DNA from: Stutzerimonas stutzeri
GTDB lineage: Bacteria; Pseudomonadota; Gammaproteobacteria; Pseudomonadales; Pseudomonadaceae
Direction: 5' to 3'
Assembly (NCBI RefSeq): GCF_024448935.1
Contig: NZ_JAMOIE010000041.1
Location: 1 to 41,780 of the forward strand
DNA: 41,780 nucleotides
Positions 16,035 through 23,852 of this stretch are shown in pieces. Made by a program: the position numbers and the translations under genes. Every line of letters starts with the position of its first letter. Positions within the stretch are counted from its first letter, which is position 1. The notes under the pieces are model-generated. The model was not told the DNA's origin. It saw only the letters and a list, made by a program, of their open reading frames with translations, and did not search any database.

Positions 16035-16468
16035 TCAGAGCGTGGCGATCAGCAACTGCAAGGCCAGGCGCTGGATTTCGACGTTGCCGGTACACAGCGA
16101 CACCGCCCAAGACCCGCCGACGAGGATGATCAGGTCGATCACGAACGCCGCCGCCAGCGCCCAGGCCACGCCGTCGAAGGTTACGAAGCGCGCATGGCGA
16201 TACGTGCCCGTGCCGAGCGCCTGGCCCACGCGCACGTTCAGCGCCATGCCGAGCGACAGCGGCAGCATGAACAGCCCTGAGCTGGAATTCAGCGCCACCG
16301 TGGCGCGGCGATCACGATCTCGTCGTAGCCGGCCAAAAACAGCGCGATCATCGTGAACAGCGACACCTTCGGCGAAGATCGCCACGCCCACCGGCATGCC
16401 CACGCGCAGCAGCTCGCCGATCAGCGCCAGCATCAGCCATGAGAAAGCCGCGCCGAAGCGGGGGCGAG
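16035..16468 (-). pseudogene. MATE-family efflux transporter, truncated and frameshifted
   Basis: Minus-strand frames carry the typical MATE central block NSSSGLFMLPLSLGMALNVRVGQALGTG followed by ARFVTFDGVAWALAAAFVIDLIILVGGSW. Upstream, the match shifts frame: PVGVAIFAEG continues in another frame as VSLFTMIALFLAGYDEIVIAA before returning to the first, so at least two frameshifts are present. The N-terminal transporter half is missing, because an IS256-type end joins at about 16468. The C-terminal half (residues past about 300 of a normal 450) is also missing, with a stop at 16035. It was probably a NorM-like multidrug/sodium antiporter and is now non-functional. Confidence 0.75.
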
Positions 16469-17000
16469 TTACTTGCAAAGCTGGTGTATGGCGTCATTGA
16501 TCTCAGGCGGCCTTCCTGCTGATGGTTCGCGCGTCGCCACCGTCGACGAATCTTACTCCCTTGATGACATCCGCGATCTGCTTGAAACCGCATAATCGCC
16601 GCCAGCGTTTCTGTGCGCTCATGGCCCGCTCGTGCATGAGGCTCAAGCCGCTCCTGGCGCTGACACAGTTGCGCGCCTTGGCCGTTCGCAGTCGAATCGT
16701 GGCAAACGTCGATTCGACCGAAGTAGTGGTGGCGCAAATGCTGCCAATGCGCGGCCGGGAAATCGTAGAAGGCCAGCAGTGCCTCCCGGTCCTTGGCCAG
16801 GCAATCAGTGGCCTTGGGGTATTCGTTCTGGTAGGTCGCCACGAAGCGATCGAAGGCGGCCTCGGCGTGCGCGCGGGTGTTGGCCTGCCAGAGATCGCGT
16901 GCCATGCGGACTTGGCCTGGGCTGCACGCGCTTGGGCAGCTGGTCGAGCACATTCGCCGTTTTGTGCACCCGGCAGCGCTGGGCGCGCGTGCTGACGAGA
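16469..17000 (-). mobile_element. IS256-family insertion sequence remnant
   Basis: Minus-strand frames encode the C-terminal part of an IS256-type (mutator) transposase: RCRVHKTANVLDQLPKR, then after a frameshift VRMARDLWQANTRAHAEAAFDRF and DREALLAFYDFPAAHWQHLR, then after more frameshifts TAKARNC-like and MRFQADRGCHQG-like pieces. The expected TTNPIEST region is garbled. The right end has an IS256-like terminus (CGCCATACACCAGCTTTGCAAG on the minus strand near 16470-16495). The N-terminal half of the transposase and the other end are absent. The element interrupts the MATE gene and is itself dead. Confidence 0.7.
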
Positions 17001-17001
17001 T

Positions 17002-17265
17002 TATGATCGCTACTGGAAAGAGATAAAACCCGCCGATCGTGGTGTCGGCACTCTGGCGATTGTCGTGTTCTACATCGTCTTCGGGGTCCCGCATGCGATG
17101 GCGGGCGCGTTCCAGCTGTCGGCCTTGGCCTTGACGGGGCTTTCGTACGCGTCCGCGCTTGCGCTGTTCATGGTGCCGGTGGCCCTCATGGAGACAGCAC
17201 CAGGTGCTGCACTCAGAATTGCGGCCAAGCATTCCCGAAGCGTTCCCCCCTCCCTGTTTTCTTGA
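17002..17265 (+). pseudogene. Fragment of an integral membrane protein
   Basis: An open plus-strand frame without its own start begins at about 17002 (DYDRYWKEIKPADRG) and gives two hydrophobic helices (GTLAIVVFYIVFGVPHAM and FQLSALALTGLSYASALALFMV). It then runs into sequence resembling an insertion-sequence end at about 17201. It looks like an internal piece of a transporter trapped between mobile-element fragments. I cannot name the family. Confidence 0.35.
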
Positions 17266-17301
17266 AAATAAAACAGGCCGCAACGGCCACCGCTGCGGCC
17301 T
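17264..17301 (-). terminator. Rho-independent terminator after the SDR gene
   Basis: On the minus strand, arms AGGCCGCA and TGCGGCCT (plus 17294-17301 and 17275-17282) enclose an 11-base loop and are followed by a T-rich tail GTTTTATTTTC. It lies about 20 bases after the SDR stop codon and probably ends the catabolic transcript. Confidence 0.75.
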
Positions 17302-17322
17302 TGGGATAGCTTAGACGGCGTT

Positions 17323-18097
17323 TTATTGAGCCGTATATCCACCGTCTATAACCAGTTCGGAGCCGGTTACGAACTTCGATTCGTCGGAGGCCAGGTAAAG
17401 CACCCCGTAGGCGATGTCCATGGGCTCGCCCACGTGGCCGAGCGGATGCAGGCTGTCGAGCGCCTTGCGGCCCTCTTCCACGCTGCCCTGTTCCGACAAG
17501 TAGCTCTCAACCATTGGAGTCCAGATAAAGCCCGGGTGGATGGAGTTGACGCGGATCTTGTACCCGGCCTTCGCGCAATGCAGGGCCGTCGATTTGGTCA
17601 GGAGCCGCACCCCCCCCCTTGCTCGAGTTATAGGCGGCCAGGTTCGGGTCGCCCACCAGCCCTTCGATGGAGGAAAGGTTGATGATGCTGCCGCCGTTCT
17701 CGTTGCCTTTCATGGCCAGCACGGCCTCGCGCGTACCAAGGAAAACCCCGTCGAGGTTGACACTCATCAGCCACCGCCATTCATCCAAGGTTGTCTCCTC
17801 CACGCTGCCACTAACCGCCACGCCAGCATTGTTGACCAGCACGTCCAGGCGGCCGAACGTGTCCAGCGTCTTTTTAACCACACGTTTCCATTCCTCTTCC
17901 TGCGATACGTCCTGCTTGATAAACAGCGCCTCGCCTCCTTTCTTCTCAATACCTTTAACGACCTCGCGGCCTTCCTTCTCTTTCAAATCCGTAATAACCA
18001 CTTTCGCGCCCTCGTCGGCCAACGACTCGGCAATGGCTTTGCCCAGCCCGACAGCACCGCCGGTTACCAGGGCAACTTTATTTTTAACTCGATACAT
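17323..18097 (-). pseudogene. Short-chain dehydrogenase/reductase (secondary alcohol dehydrogenase type), frameshifted
   Basis: A classical SDR of about 257 residues if repaired. Part 1 starts at 18097 (MYRVKNKVALVTGGAVGLGKAIAE): TGGxxGxG cofactor motif, NNAG motif, catalytic Ser in IINLSSIEG and YNSSK with catalytic Tyr and Lys. Part 2, in another frame, starts RLLTKSTALHCAKAG and ends FVTGSELVIDGGYTAQ at 17323. The frames meet at a run of nine C (17610-17618), where eight would restore the normal GGVRLLTK sequence, so it is a one-base insertion in a homopolymer. The family includes cyclohexanol and cyclopentanol dehydrogenases; next to a Baeyer-Villiger monooxygenase it would supply the ketone. 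Its first half is visibly less GC-rich than the core genes. The IS5-family element ends just upstream of its ribosome binding site. Confidence 0.85.
17610..17618. other. C9 homopolymer at the SDR frameshift
   Basis: Nine consecutive C on the plus strand (G on the coding strand). One base fewer restores a continuous SDR protein. It may be a sequencing or assembly error, a genuine mutation, or a slippery contingency tract. Confidence 0.8.
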
Positions 18098-18107
18098 AGT
18101 GCACTCC

Positions 18108-18763
18108 TAGGGCCTGTTGACGTTTCACATGGGGACCATAAAAAAAGCCGCAGGCCAGGCCATCATGCTTTCGTAATTTCGCTTGAGCTTATCGTAACGC
18201 GTCGCTATGGCGCGATACGGTCTCAATCGAGCAAAGGCATTCTCAACGAGATGCCGATAGCTATATACGCTCCGTCCAGGTTGGAATTTCCTTTTTCCGA
18301 GTTGCGTTCGCGAGGGATAGGCATCAGCGCTCAGAGGGATCTTGCGGGTGTTGCCTGCACGAATTTTGCCAATGACTTCTGCGTCTTCCGTGGCAGCCCC
18401 TGTGCTGTCCTGGTGTGCCTTGACGAAGGAGTCCATCAACATGTTGAAAACCGCGATCAGTTTCCCGACAGCTGACCAGGCGTTGAAGCGCTTGTAAACG
18501 GTGTTCGCCCGAAAGCCTCGGGTAGATCCCGCCACTGACAACCGGTGCGCATCCGCTCAAGGATGCCTTCCACCGTGACCGCAGGTCAGCCTTGTCATAG
18601 ATCCCTTATTGAAGCAGGATAGATTTCAGCTTCGACCAGTATTCATCCGTGAGCATTTGTCGGGGCATGGCAAGCTCGCAGTTTGTTGATGCCGAAACCT
18701 ATATTCTGCGAGCTTGCCCCTATCCTGCCAAATCTCCCTGTTACCAAACGTCAACAGGCCCTA
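18108..18763 (-). mobile_element. IS5-family (IS427-like) element, internal deletion derivative, with TA target duplication
   Basis: A 652-base element (18110-18761) with perfect 16-bp terminal inverted repeats GGGCCTGTTGACGTTT (18110-18125) and its complement (18746-18761), flanked by TA at 18108-18109 and 18762-18763. The outer ends provide the start of the SDR ribosome binding region on the left and the stop codon of the EthD-like gene on the right. Full-length relatives are longer by roughly the missing transposase segment, so this copy cannot move by itself, although its ends are intact and could be used by a related transposase. Confidence 0.85.
18125..18668 (-). pseudogene. IS5-family transposase, broken
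   Basis: It starts MPRQMLTDEYWSKLKSILLQ at 18668, then hits a stop and a frame change. It resumes (from about 18541) as RGFRANTVYKRFNAWSAVGKL, DSFVKAHQDSTGAATEDAEVIGK and GNTRKI, then jumps to GKRKFQPGRSVYSYRHLVENAFARLRPYRAIATRYDKLKRNYESM. The central catalytic block between GNT and the YRHLVENAF signature (about 55-65 residues in relatives) is deleted. With a stop, a frameshift and an internal deletion it cannot encode an active enzyme. Confidence 0.82.
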
Positions 18764-19072
18764 AAGCCTCACTTCGCTGACCTGCACGATCGGCTCGACG
18801 TTGGTGAAGTTCGGCACATCGCCCATGATGGCCTGCGCATGCGGGGCGAAGGCGGCCGTGAAGGCTTCTGCCGAGTCGAAATAGAGGTGGCCCATGGCGA
18901 TATAGGGCGCGCTTGACCCTGGCGCCGCGCCACCAAGGCCCTGTTCTGCGGCTGTGCGTTTGCAGGCTGCGCCGAGCTTCTCCTGGACCATCGGCATATG
19001 GCTGTTGCAGTAGTAGGCCATGTCGAACGTGGTGCCTTCGTTGTTAGGGTAAAGAACGCTGACCTTGATCAT
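18761..19072 (-). CDS. EthD-domain protein
   Basis: A 103-residue EthD/dimeric alpha-beta barrel protein (MIKVSVLYPNNEGTTFDMAYYCNSHMPMVQEKLG, then MGHLYFDSAEAFTAAFAPHA). EthD-type proteins accompany oxidative catabolic operons; their biochemical role is mostly unresolved. The gene starts 36 bases after the hydrolase stop on the same strand, within the monooxygenase cassette. Its stop TAG is made of the TA target duplication of the IS5-family element plus the first G of that element, so the insertion sits exactly at the stop codon. The protein may still be its original length if the old stop also began with TA. Confidence 0.85.
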   Translation of the reverse strand: MIKVSVLYPNNEGTTFDMAYYCNSHMPMVQEKLGAACKRTAAEQGLGGAAPGSSAPYIAMGHLYFDSAEAFTAAFAPHAQAIMGDVPNFTNVEPIVQVSEVRL

Positions 19073-19108
19073 GTTTTACTCGCTTGGTTTTTGTGTTTGT
19101 TAGACCGT

Positions 19109-20296
19109 TCAGGCGGCATTTGCGGCGCTAAGAGAGGCATAAAAGGCGCTCTCGAACTCCAGGTAGCCGGTGAAGGACGTCGCATCGCCAAAAGGCAGGA
19201 TCTGTGTCGCCCAGAAGCCTGCGAAACCGTTGGTTCGGTCGATCCAATAGAACAGGTTGGCGAGACCGGCCCAGCCAAGGGCACCGGCGGGGCGACCGGT
19301 CGGGGTCTGCTCGTCGTTGACCATCGCGATGTAGGACCATGACTTGGACAGGCCGGGAAAGAATTCGGCGTCGTTCGCAAGCGATGGAATCACGCCCGGC
19401 AGCGCGCCGACCTTCTTCTCGCCCAGCTGGTTCTTCGCGGCCATGGCGACGGTTTCGGGCTTCAGCACGCGACCGTTGGCGCCCATCCCGTCGTTCAGCC
19501 ACATGCGGATGAACTTCATGTAGTCGCCCACCGTGCCGTACAGCCCATGACCGCCCATATGGATGTCGGGCTTGTCAGGCAGTTCGAAGTCCATCGCCGT
19601 GAGCGAGCCGTCTTCGCCGCGGGCATGCATGCCCGCCAGCCGGGCCCGTAAGCGGTCGTTCAGCTCGAAGCTCATGTCCTCGATGCCGAGCGGCTCGAAG
19701 ATCCGACTCTGGAATACCTCGCCGAGGCGCTTGCCGGTGATGCGCTCGACCACCTGGCCGGCCCAGTCCATATTGGTGCCGTATTCCCATTTGTCGCCGG
19801 GATCGAACAGCAACGGCGTCATCAGCGCTGCCTTGGACGCGGTGATGACGCTCGGCTGATCCTTTTCCTGGGCGAGCCGGTTGTAGGTCTCGTTGAAGAA
19901 GTCGTAGCCGAAACCGGCGGTGTGCAGCAGCAGATGCTTGGTCGTCACTGGCTGCTTCGGATCGCGCAGGATCGGCACGCCGGCCGCGTCGAAGCCCTCG
20001 ATCACCTTCAGCGTGCCGATCTCGGGCACGTATTGACTGGCGGGCGCGTCGAGGTCCAGCTTGCCCTCCTCGACGAGCTGCAGCACCGCCGTCGCGGTGA
20101 TCGCCTTGGTCGTCGAGAAGAGCGCCACGACGTCGTCAGTGGTCATCGCTGCGTCGTCGTCGATTCGGCGCAGGCCGGCGGCGCCCTCGTAGATGTTGTT
20201 CTCGCGGTCCGTCACCATCGCCACTACGCCCGGCACGCGCGGCTGCGAGTTGACGACCTTGTTCAGGATGTCATCGGCATTGAATGAATGGCTCAT
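19109..20296 (-). CDS. Beta-lactamase-fold serine hydrolase (EstB-like esterase)
   Basis: A 395-residue class C beta-lactamase/family VIII esterase. The nucleophile motif STTK is at residues 61-64 (Ser61, Lys64), and the second catalytic Tyr is Tyr172 in [10 protein letters not shown] third motif around [12 protein letters not shown] corresponds to the usual W/HxG region. There is no signal peptide, so it is cytoplasmic. The start ATG at 20296 is preceded by AGGAGAAG. Between a Baeyer-Villiger monooxygenase and an alcohol dehydrogenase, the likely job is hydrolysis of the ester or lactone made by the monooxygenase. A beta-lactam substrate is unlikely in this context. It is intact, unlike the genes at either end of the cassette. 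Confidence 0.85.
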   Translation of the reverse strand: MSHSFNADDILNKVVNSQPRVPGVVAMVTDRENNIYEGAAGLRRIDDDAAMTTDDVVALFSTTKAITATAVLQLVEEGKLDLDAPASQYVPEIGTLKVIEGFDAAGVPILRDPKQPVTTKHLLLHTAGFGYDFFNETYNRLAQEKDQPSVITASKAALMTPLLFDPGDKWEYGTNMDWAGQVVERITGKRLGEVFQSRIFEPLGIEDMSFELNDRLRARLAGMHARGEDGSLTAMDFELPDKPDIHMGGHGLYGTVGDYMKFIRMWLNDGMGANGRVLKPETVAMAAKNQLGEKKVGALPGVIPSLANDAEFFPGLSKSWSYIAMVNDEQTPTGRPAGALGWAGLANLFYWIDRTNGFAGFWATQILPFGDATSFTGYLEFESAFYASLSAANAA

Positions 20297-20401
20297 ATTG
20301 TTGTTCTTCTCCTGTGATCAATGACTGATGTCACTTCTCGGTTCTTCATCCGCCAGCAACGCGCTTCGGGGAGCGGAGCGCGCGGCGGATGACTCCCAGC
20401 C

Positions 20402-22068
20402 TCAGGCGGCCTGCGAGGGGCCGGCCTTGCTCATCCTGAAGGAGGGATAGCCTTGCCTGGCCTCTTGATCGCACTTGTCGCGATAGGTGCCGACCCCTCC
20501 GATATAGGACAGGACGCGCCGGGGCTTGCCCGGCACGTTCGCCCCCGTGTACCAGGAATTTGTCTTGGCGACCAGGGTGGCGTTCGCCGTTTCGTCATGA
20601 TGGCGGACCCAGGCGTCCTCACCCTCCCGCGTCGGCTCTATGAGCTCTTGGCCGGTCTCGCGCAGGTGACGGATGCAGTCGGTGATCCATTCGGTCTGTT
20701 GCTGCAGGCAGGTGGTCATGTTGCACAGCGCGGCCGAGGGCGCGAGCGGGGCGCCGGTCATGAACAGGTTGGGGAAGCCGTGTTTCATCAGCCCCATCGT
20801 GGTGCGGATGTCCTTGCGCCAATCCTCGGCCAGCTTCATGCCGGCGCGACCGGTGATGTCAATGCGCGAGAGCGCACCCGACCTGGCGTCGAAGCCCACC
20901 GCCATGATGATGGTGTCGACTTCGTGGAGCGTGCCGTCTTCGAGCCTGACCCCCTCGGGCACGATCTCGGCGATCGGGTTGTCGCGGACGCTGACCACCT
21001 GCACATTGTCGCGCAGATAGGTCTCCAGGTAGCCGGACTCCAGCGGCACGCGGTGGGTGCCGAAGCCGTAGTCCTCCTGCTTGGGCACCAGGATGTCGAT
21101 CAGCCGCGGATCCTTCAGCCTCGCGCGCATCTTCTCGCGGACGAACTCCGAGACCTCCTCGTTGATTTCGGCATCGAAGAACATTTCACCGAAGGAGGCG
21201 AGCCAGAGCTTGAGCGAGCCGTCGGCGTGGACCTCCTCGAGGAGTTCGCGGCGCCGCTCAGGCGTCAGGTCAGCCCAAGCGTGCACGAAGTCGTACTCGA
21301 AGCCGGAGAAGGTGCGGGGAAGGTTGGTCTTCAGCTCCTGGAACCGGCCCTTGTACCATGCGGTCTCTTCGGGCCCGTATTTCGGGTTTTTCATCGGCAG
21401 CACGTATTGCGGCGTGCGGACGAAGACAGTCAGGTGGGCGACCTCGGGCGCGATGGTCTGGATCACCTGGATACCGGTGGCGCCGGTGCCGATCACGGCG
21501 ACACGCTTACCTTTCAGTTCCAGCCCCTGTTGTGGATAGCGCGCAGTATGGACGATCTCGCCCCTGAAGCTGGCCTGTCCGGGGAAGCGGTCAGTCAGCG
21601 GCGCCGAGAGCATCCCGGTGCAGCCAATCAGGTAGCGTGTCTTAACTACATCGCCCTGGTCGGTCTCGACCGTCCAAAAGCCGCTCACCTCGTCAAAGGT
21701 GGCCTTGGTGATCATGGTCGAGAAAGAGATATCACGGCGCAGGTCGAGCCGATCGGCGACATAGTGCATCCAGCGCTCGATCTCCGGCTGACCGGGGAAG
21801 CGCTCGCTCCAGGTCCAGTCCTTGTAGAGACTTTCATCGAAGAGATATTGGTAGATATAGGATTCGCTGTCGAACTTGGCGCCGGGATAACGGTTCCAGT
21901 ACCAGGTGCCCCCACATCCGCCGCGGTGTCGCAGGCGTGGGCCGTAAGCCCCAGGCCGCGCAGTTGATGCAGCTGATACAACCCGGCTACTCCGGTACCG
22001 ATCACCAGCGCGTCCAGTTCGGCCGGCATGGGATTGCGGCGGCCGACTTTCTGTTTCGCACTACCCAT
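20402..22068 (-). pseudogene. Baeyer-Villiger-type flavin monooxygenase, frameshifted
   Basis: A type I Baeyer-Villiger monooxygenase of about 555 residues if repaired. It starts at 22068 (MGSAKQKVGRRNPMPAELDALVIGTGVAGLYQLHQLR, with the GxGxxG FAD motif) after AGGAG. Near residue 52 the expected ADVGGTWYWNRYPGA is broken by loss of one base in a G run (plus 21909-21913). The remainder (from 21769 as an open frame) has the family fingerprint FRGEIVHTARYP, with Tyr where Trp is common, the second nucleotide motif VIGTGATGIQVIQTIAP, and a DILVPKQEDYGFGTHRVPLE block. The enzyme would insert oxygen into a cyclic or linear ketone using NADPH and O2. It is the first gene of the minus-strand cassette. 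The frameshift removes the FAD-binding end from the rest, unless it is a sequence error. Confidence 0.85.
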
Positions 22069-22159
22069 TGGCGTCTTCTCCTTTGGCGCAGCCGTTGTCC
22101 GGCCGCTGAATATTGTTGTCATTACCTTTCTTTGAAGGCATGTGCCGTATGCAAGCAAC

Positions 22160-23410
22160 TGTTACCCTAGGCAACAAGCGATGAGCCGTCAAGAAGCATA
22201 AACCACCATTTCATTGAACAATCAGTCCCACCCCAAACCAACCCGGCCATTTCCGCCCCAGTGACCCTCTCAGACCCAACCGTCAGCCGAGCGCCACCTT
22301 GCCTGGTGTCGCCGGCAACGTCCTTGTCTTTGCCGAACGGATCTTCCTTACCCGAATAAGCGCGTTTGCGGCGGGCCGCGACGCTCGGGCAATCGAAACG
22401 CATTCGGATATTCACTTTTTCCCTTCAGGTTATTCAGGATCTTCTGGATCACCACCAGGTCTTCGATGCCGGCGATGACCGTTCATGGCGCCGCCGCATT
22501 TCCGGCAGGTCTCGCTACCCATGTGCAATGCCCGCTTGAGGCGCTGCGCCCAGCTCACGCGTGGCTTCGGCATCAGGACGGCCAGCCGGGCGATGAAGTC
22601 GAAAGGCCCGAAGATCACAGGCGAGGTGCCGTTCCGGTACGGCGTCTTGAGCTGGTCGCGAACGTTGCCATTGGGCGTGAGCGACAGGCGCTTTTCCGAC
22701 ACCGCCGGGCGGCTGATATAGCGGCGCAGCCGTTCCAGTTTCTGGCGCTCATGGGCCTTGGCCGCCACGCCGGCGTGCCGCGAGAAGCCAGCCACTTTGC
22801 CGACCGTGTCGCCGACTTGACCTTCTGGATCACAGGCGGGCGGCGCCTGCCAGGCAACCACCTACCACCTTCCTTCAGGCTCATTTCAGGATTGGAAAGG
22901 ACTCGGCGATGCGATATGGGATCGAGTGACCGCACAATGGGCTCATGGAACCGTCATCCACCGCATCCCCGCTCAGGTCGCTGTTTTCGGCATCCCGCTC
23001 CAGCAGGCCCTGGCGCTCCAGGAAGCGCCCGAGCCGATGGGCGATGGTGTGCGCCCGTTGGATGAGTTCCTAAGCCGCGACGTTTGCAGCTGAATGCAAC
23101 CAGATGCTCGGCGTGACAGGACTCGCAGCGCACCCGCAGAAACCCGTGCTCGAGACGGCAGCATCGCAGGTAGTCCTCGAACTCGAGGCGCATGTAATCC
23201 GGCAGTTCCCCGCCCTGCTCCGCCCAATGGCCAGCGAACGCCGGGCAGTATTCTTCGACGATCCGACAGCGCAGGGTTTACTCGGGACGGTGGCGCTGGT
23301 AACGACCCGCATCCTCGTCCCGGACGGTTGTCCTGGCCGCCGCAGCGCGGGCATGATCCGCCTTGCAATGCTGTGTTTTCAGCCTATCGTTCAACTGCGG
23401 AATCTTGAAG
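22160..23410 (-). mobile_element. IS91-family element remnant
   Basis: Scattered minus-strand frames match an IS91-type rolling-circle transposase. The N-terminal zinc-finger region appears as LRCCRLEHGFLRVRCESCHAEHLVAFSCKRRG (about 23060-23180), preceded by YQRHRPE and an in-frame stop. The C-terminal region appears as VAAKAHERQKLERLRRYISRP, SEKRLSLTPNGNVRDQLKTPYRNGT, and SWAQRLKRALHMGSETCRKCGGAM (about 22430-22800). The catalytic centre between them is deleted. The 22160-22430 part holds no protein I recognise and is probably the element's non-coding end. Dead element; it lies directly upstream of the monooxygenase gene. Confidence 0.72.
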
Positions 23411-23544
23411 CCACAGCGTGATGGCAGCCAGTGCCAGATGCCAGCCAGTTCCGGTCACTCCCACTCGATCGTCGCCGGCGCGCCGCAGATTGTCGGCTGG
23501 GAGATCTATGGTGGGCCCCATGGTCAAGAGAATTTGCCTGGATT

Positions 23545-23681
23545 TACGTACGTCGCAGTTCACGACTGATCCTGGAGGGGCTTCGACCAAGCAACCGGGC
23601 AATCTCTCGCCGGTCCATGCCATGCAAGCGACTTACCTGGATCGTGGCGCGTTCTTCTATGCTGAGTTCTTGATATGACAT
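23545..23681 (-). pseudogene. IS30-family transposase N-terminal fragment
   Basis: From the ATG at 23681 the minus strand reads MSYQELSIEERATIQVSRLH followed by MDRREIARLLGRSPSRISRELRRT and then a stop. This is the N-terminal helix-turn-helix of an IS30-type transposase (Q-S-I-E-E-R start, REIARxLGRSPSxISRE). The DDE catalytic part is missing. Upstream of the start (23706-23721) is CAGGTGTTGCACTCAG, which looks like the terminal repeat of the element. Confidence 0.7.
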
Positions 23682-23852
23682 GGGGCAGCACCTTGCCGCA
23701 AAGGCCAGGTGTTGCACTCAGTTTCCGCGGCCGCCATGACTTGGAGCAAGCCGGCAAGCATCGACCCAACATAAACTTAAACAGCAATTCAAGCACTGCT
23801 TTATTGCCTGTGAGCGTGCCGTAGCCATCTACTTACGCTATAAGGTTCCACG

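Noticed and set aside
17610..17618. Programmed frameshifting in the SDR gene
   Set aside because: No stimulatory structure or typical slippery heptamer is visible, and SDR genes are not known to use it; indel or sequence error is simpler.
22167..22415. 82-residue minus-strand open frame upstream of the monooxygenase
   Set aside because: No motif; it overlaps what is probably the non-coding end of the IS91 remnant.
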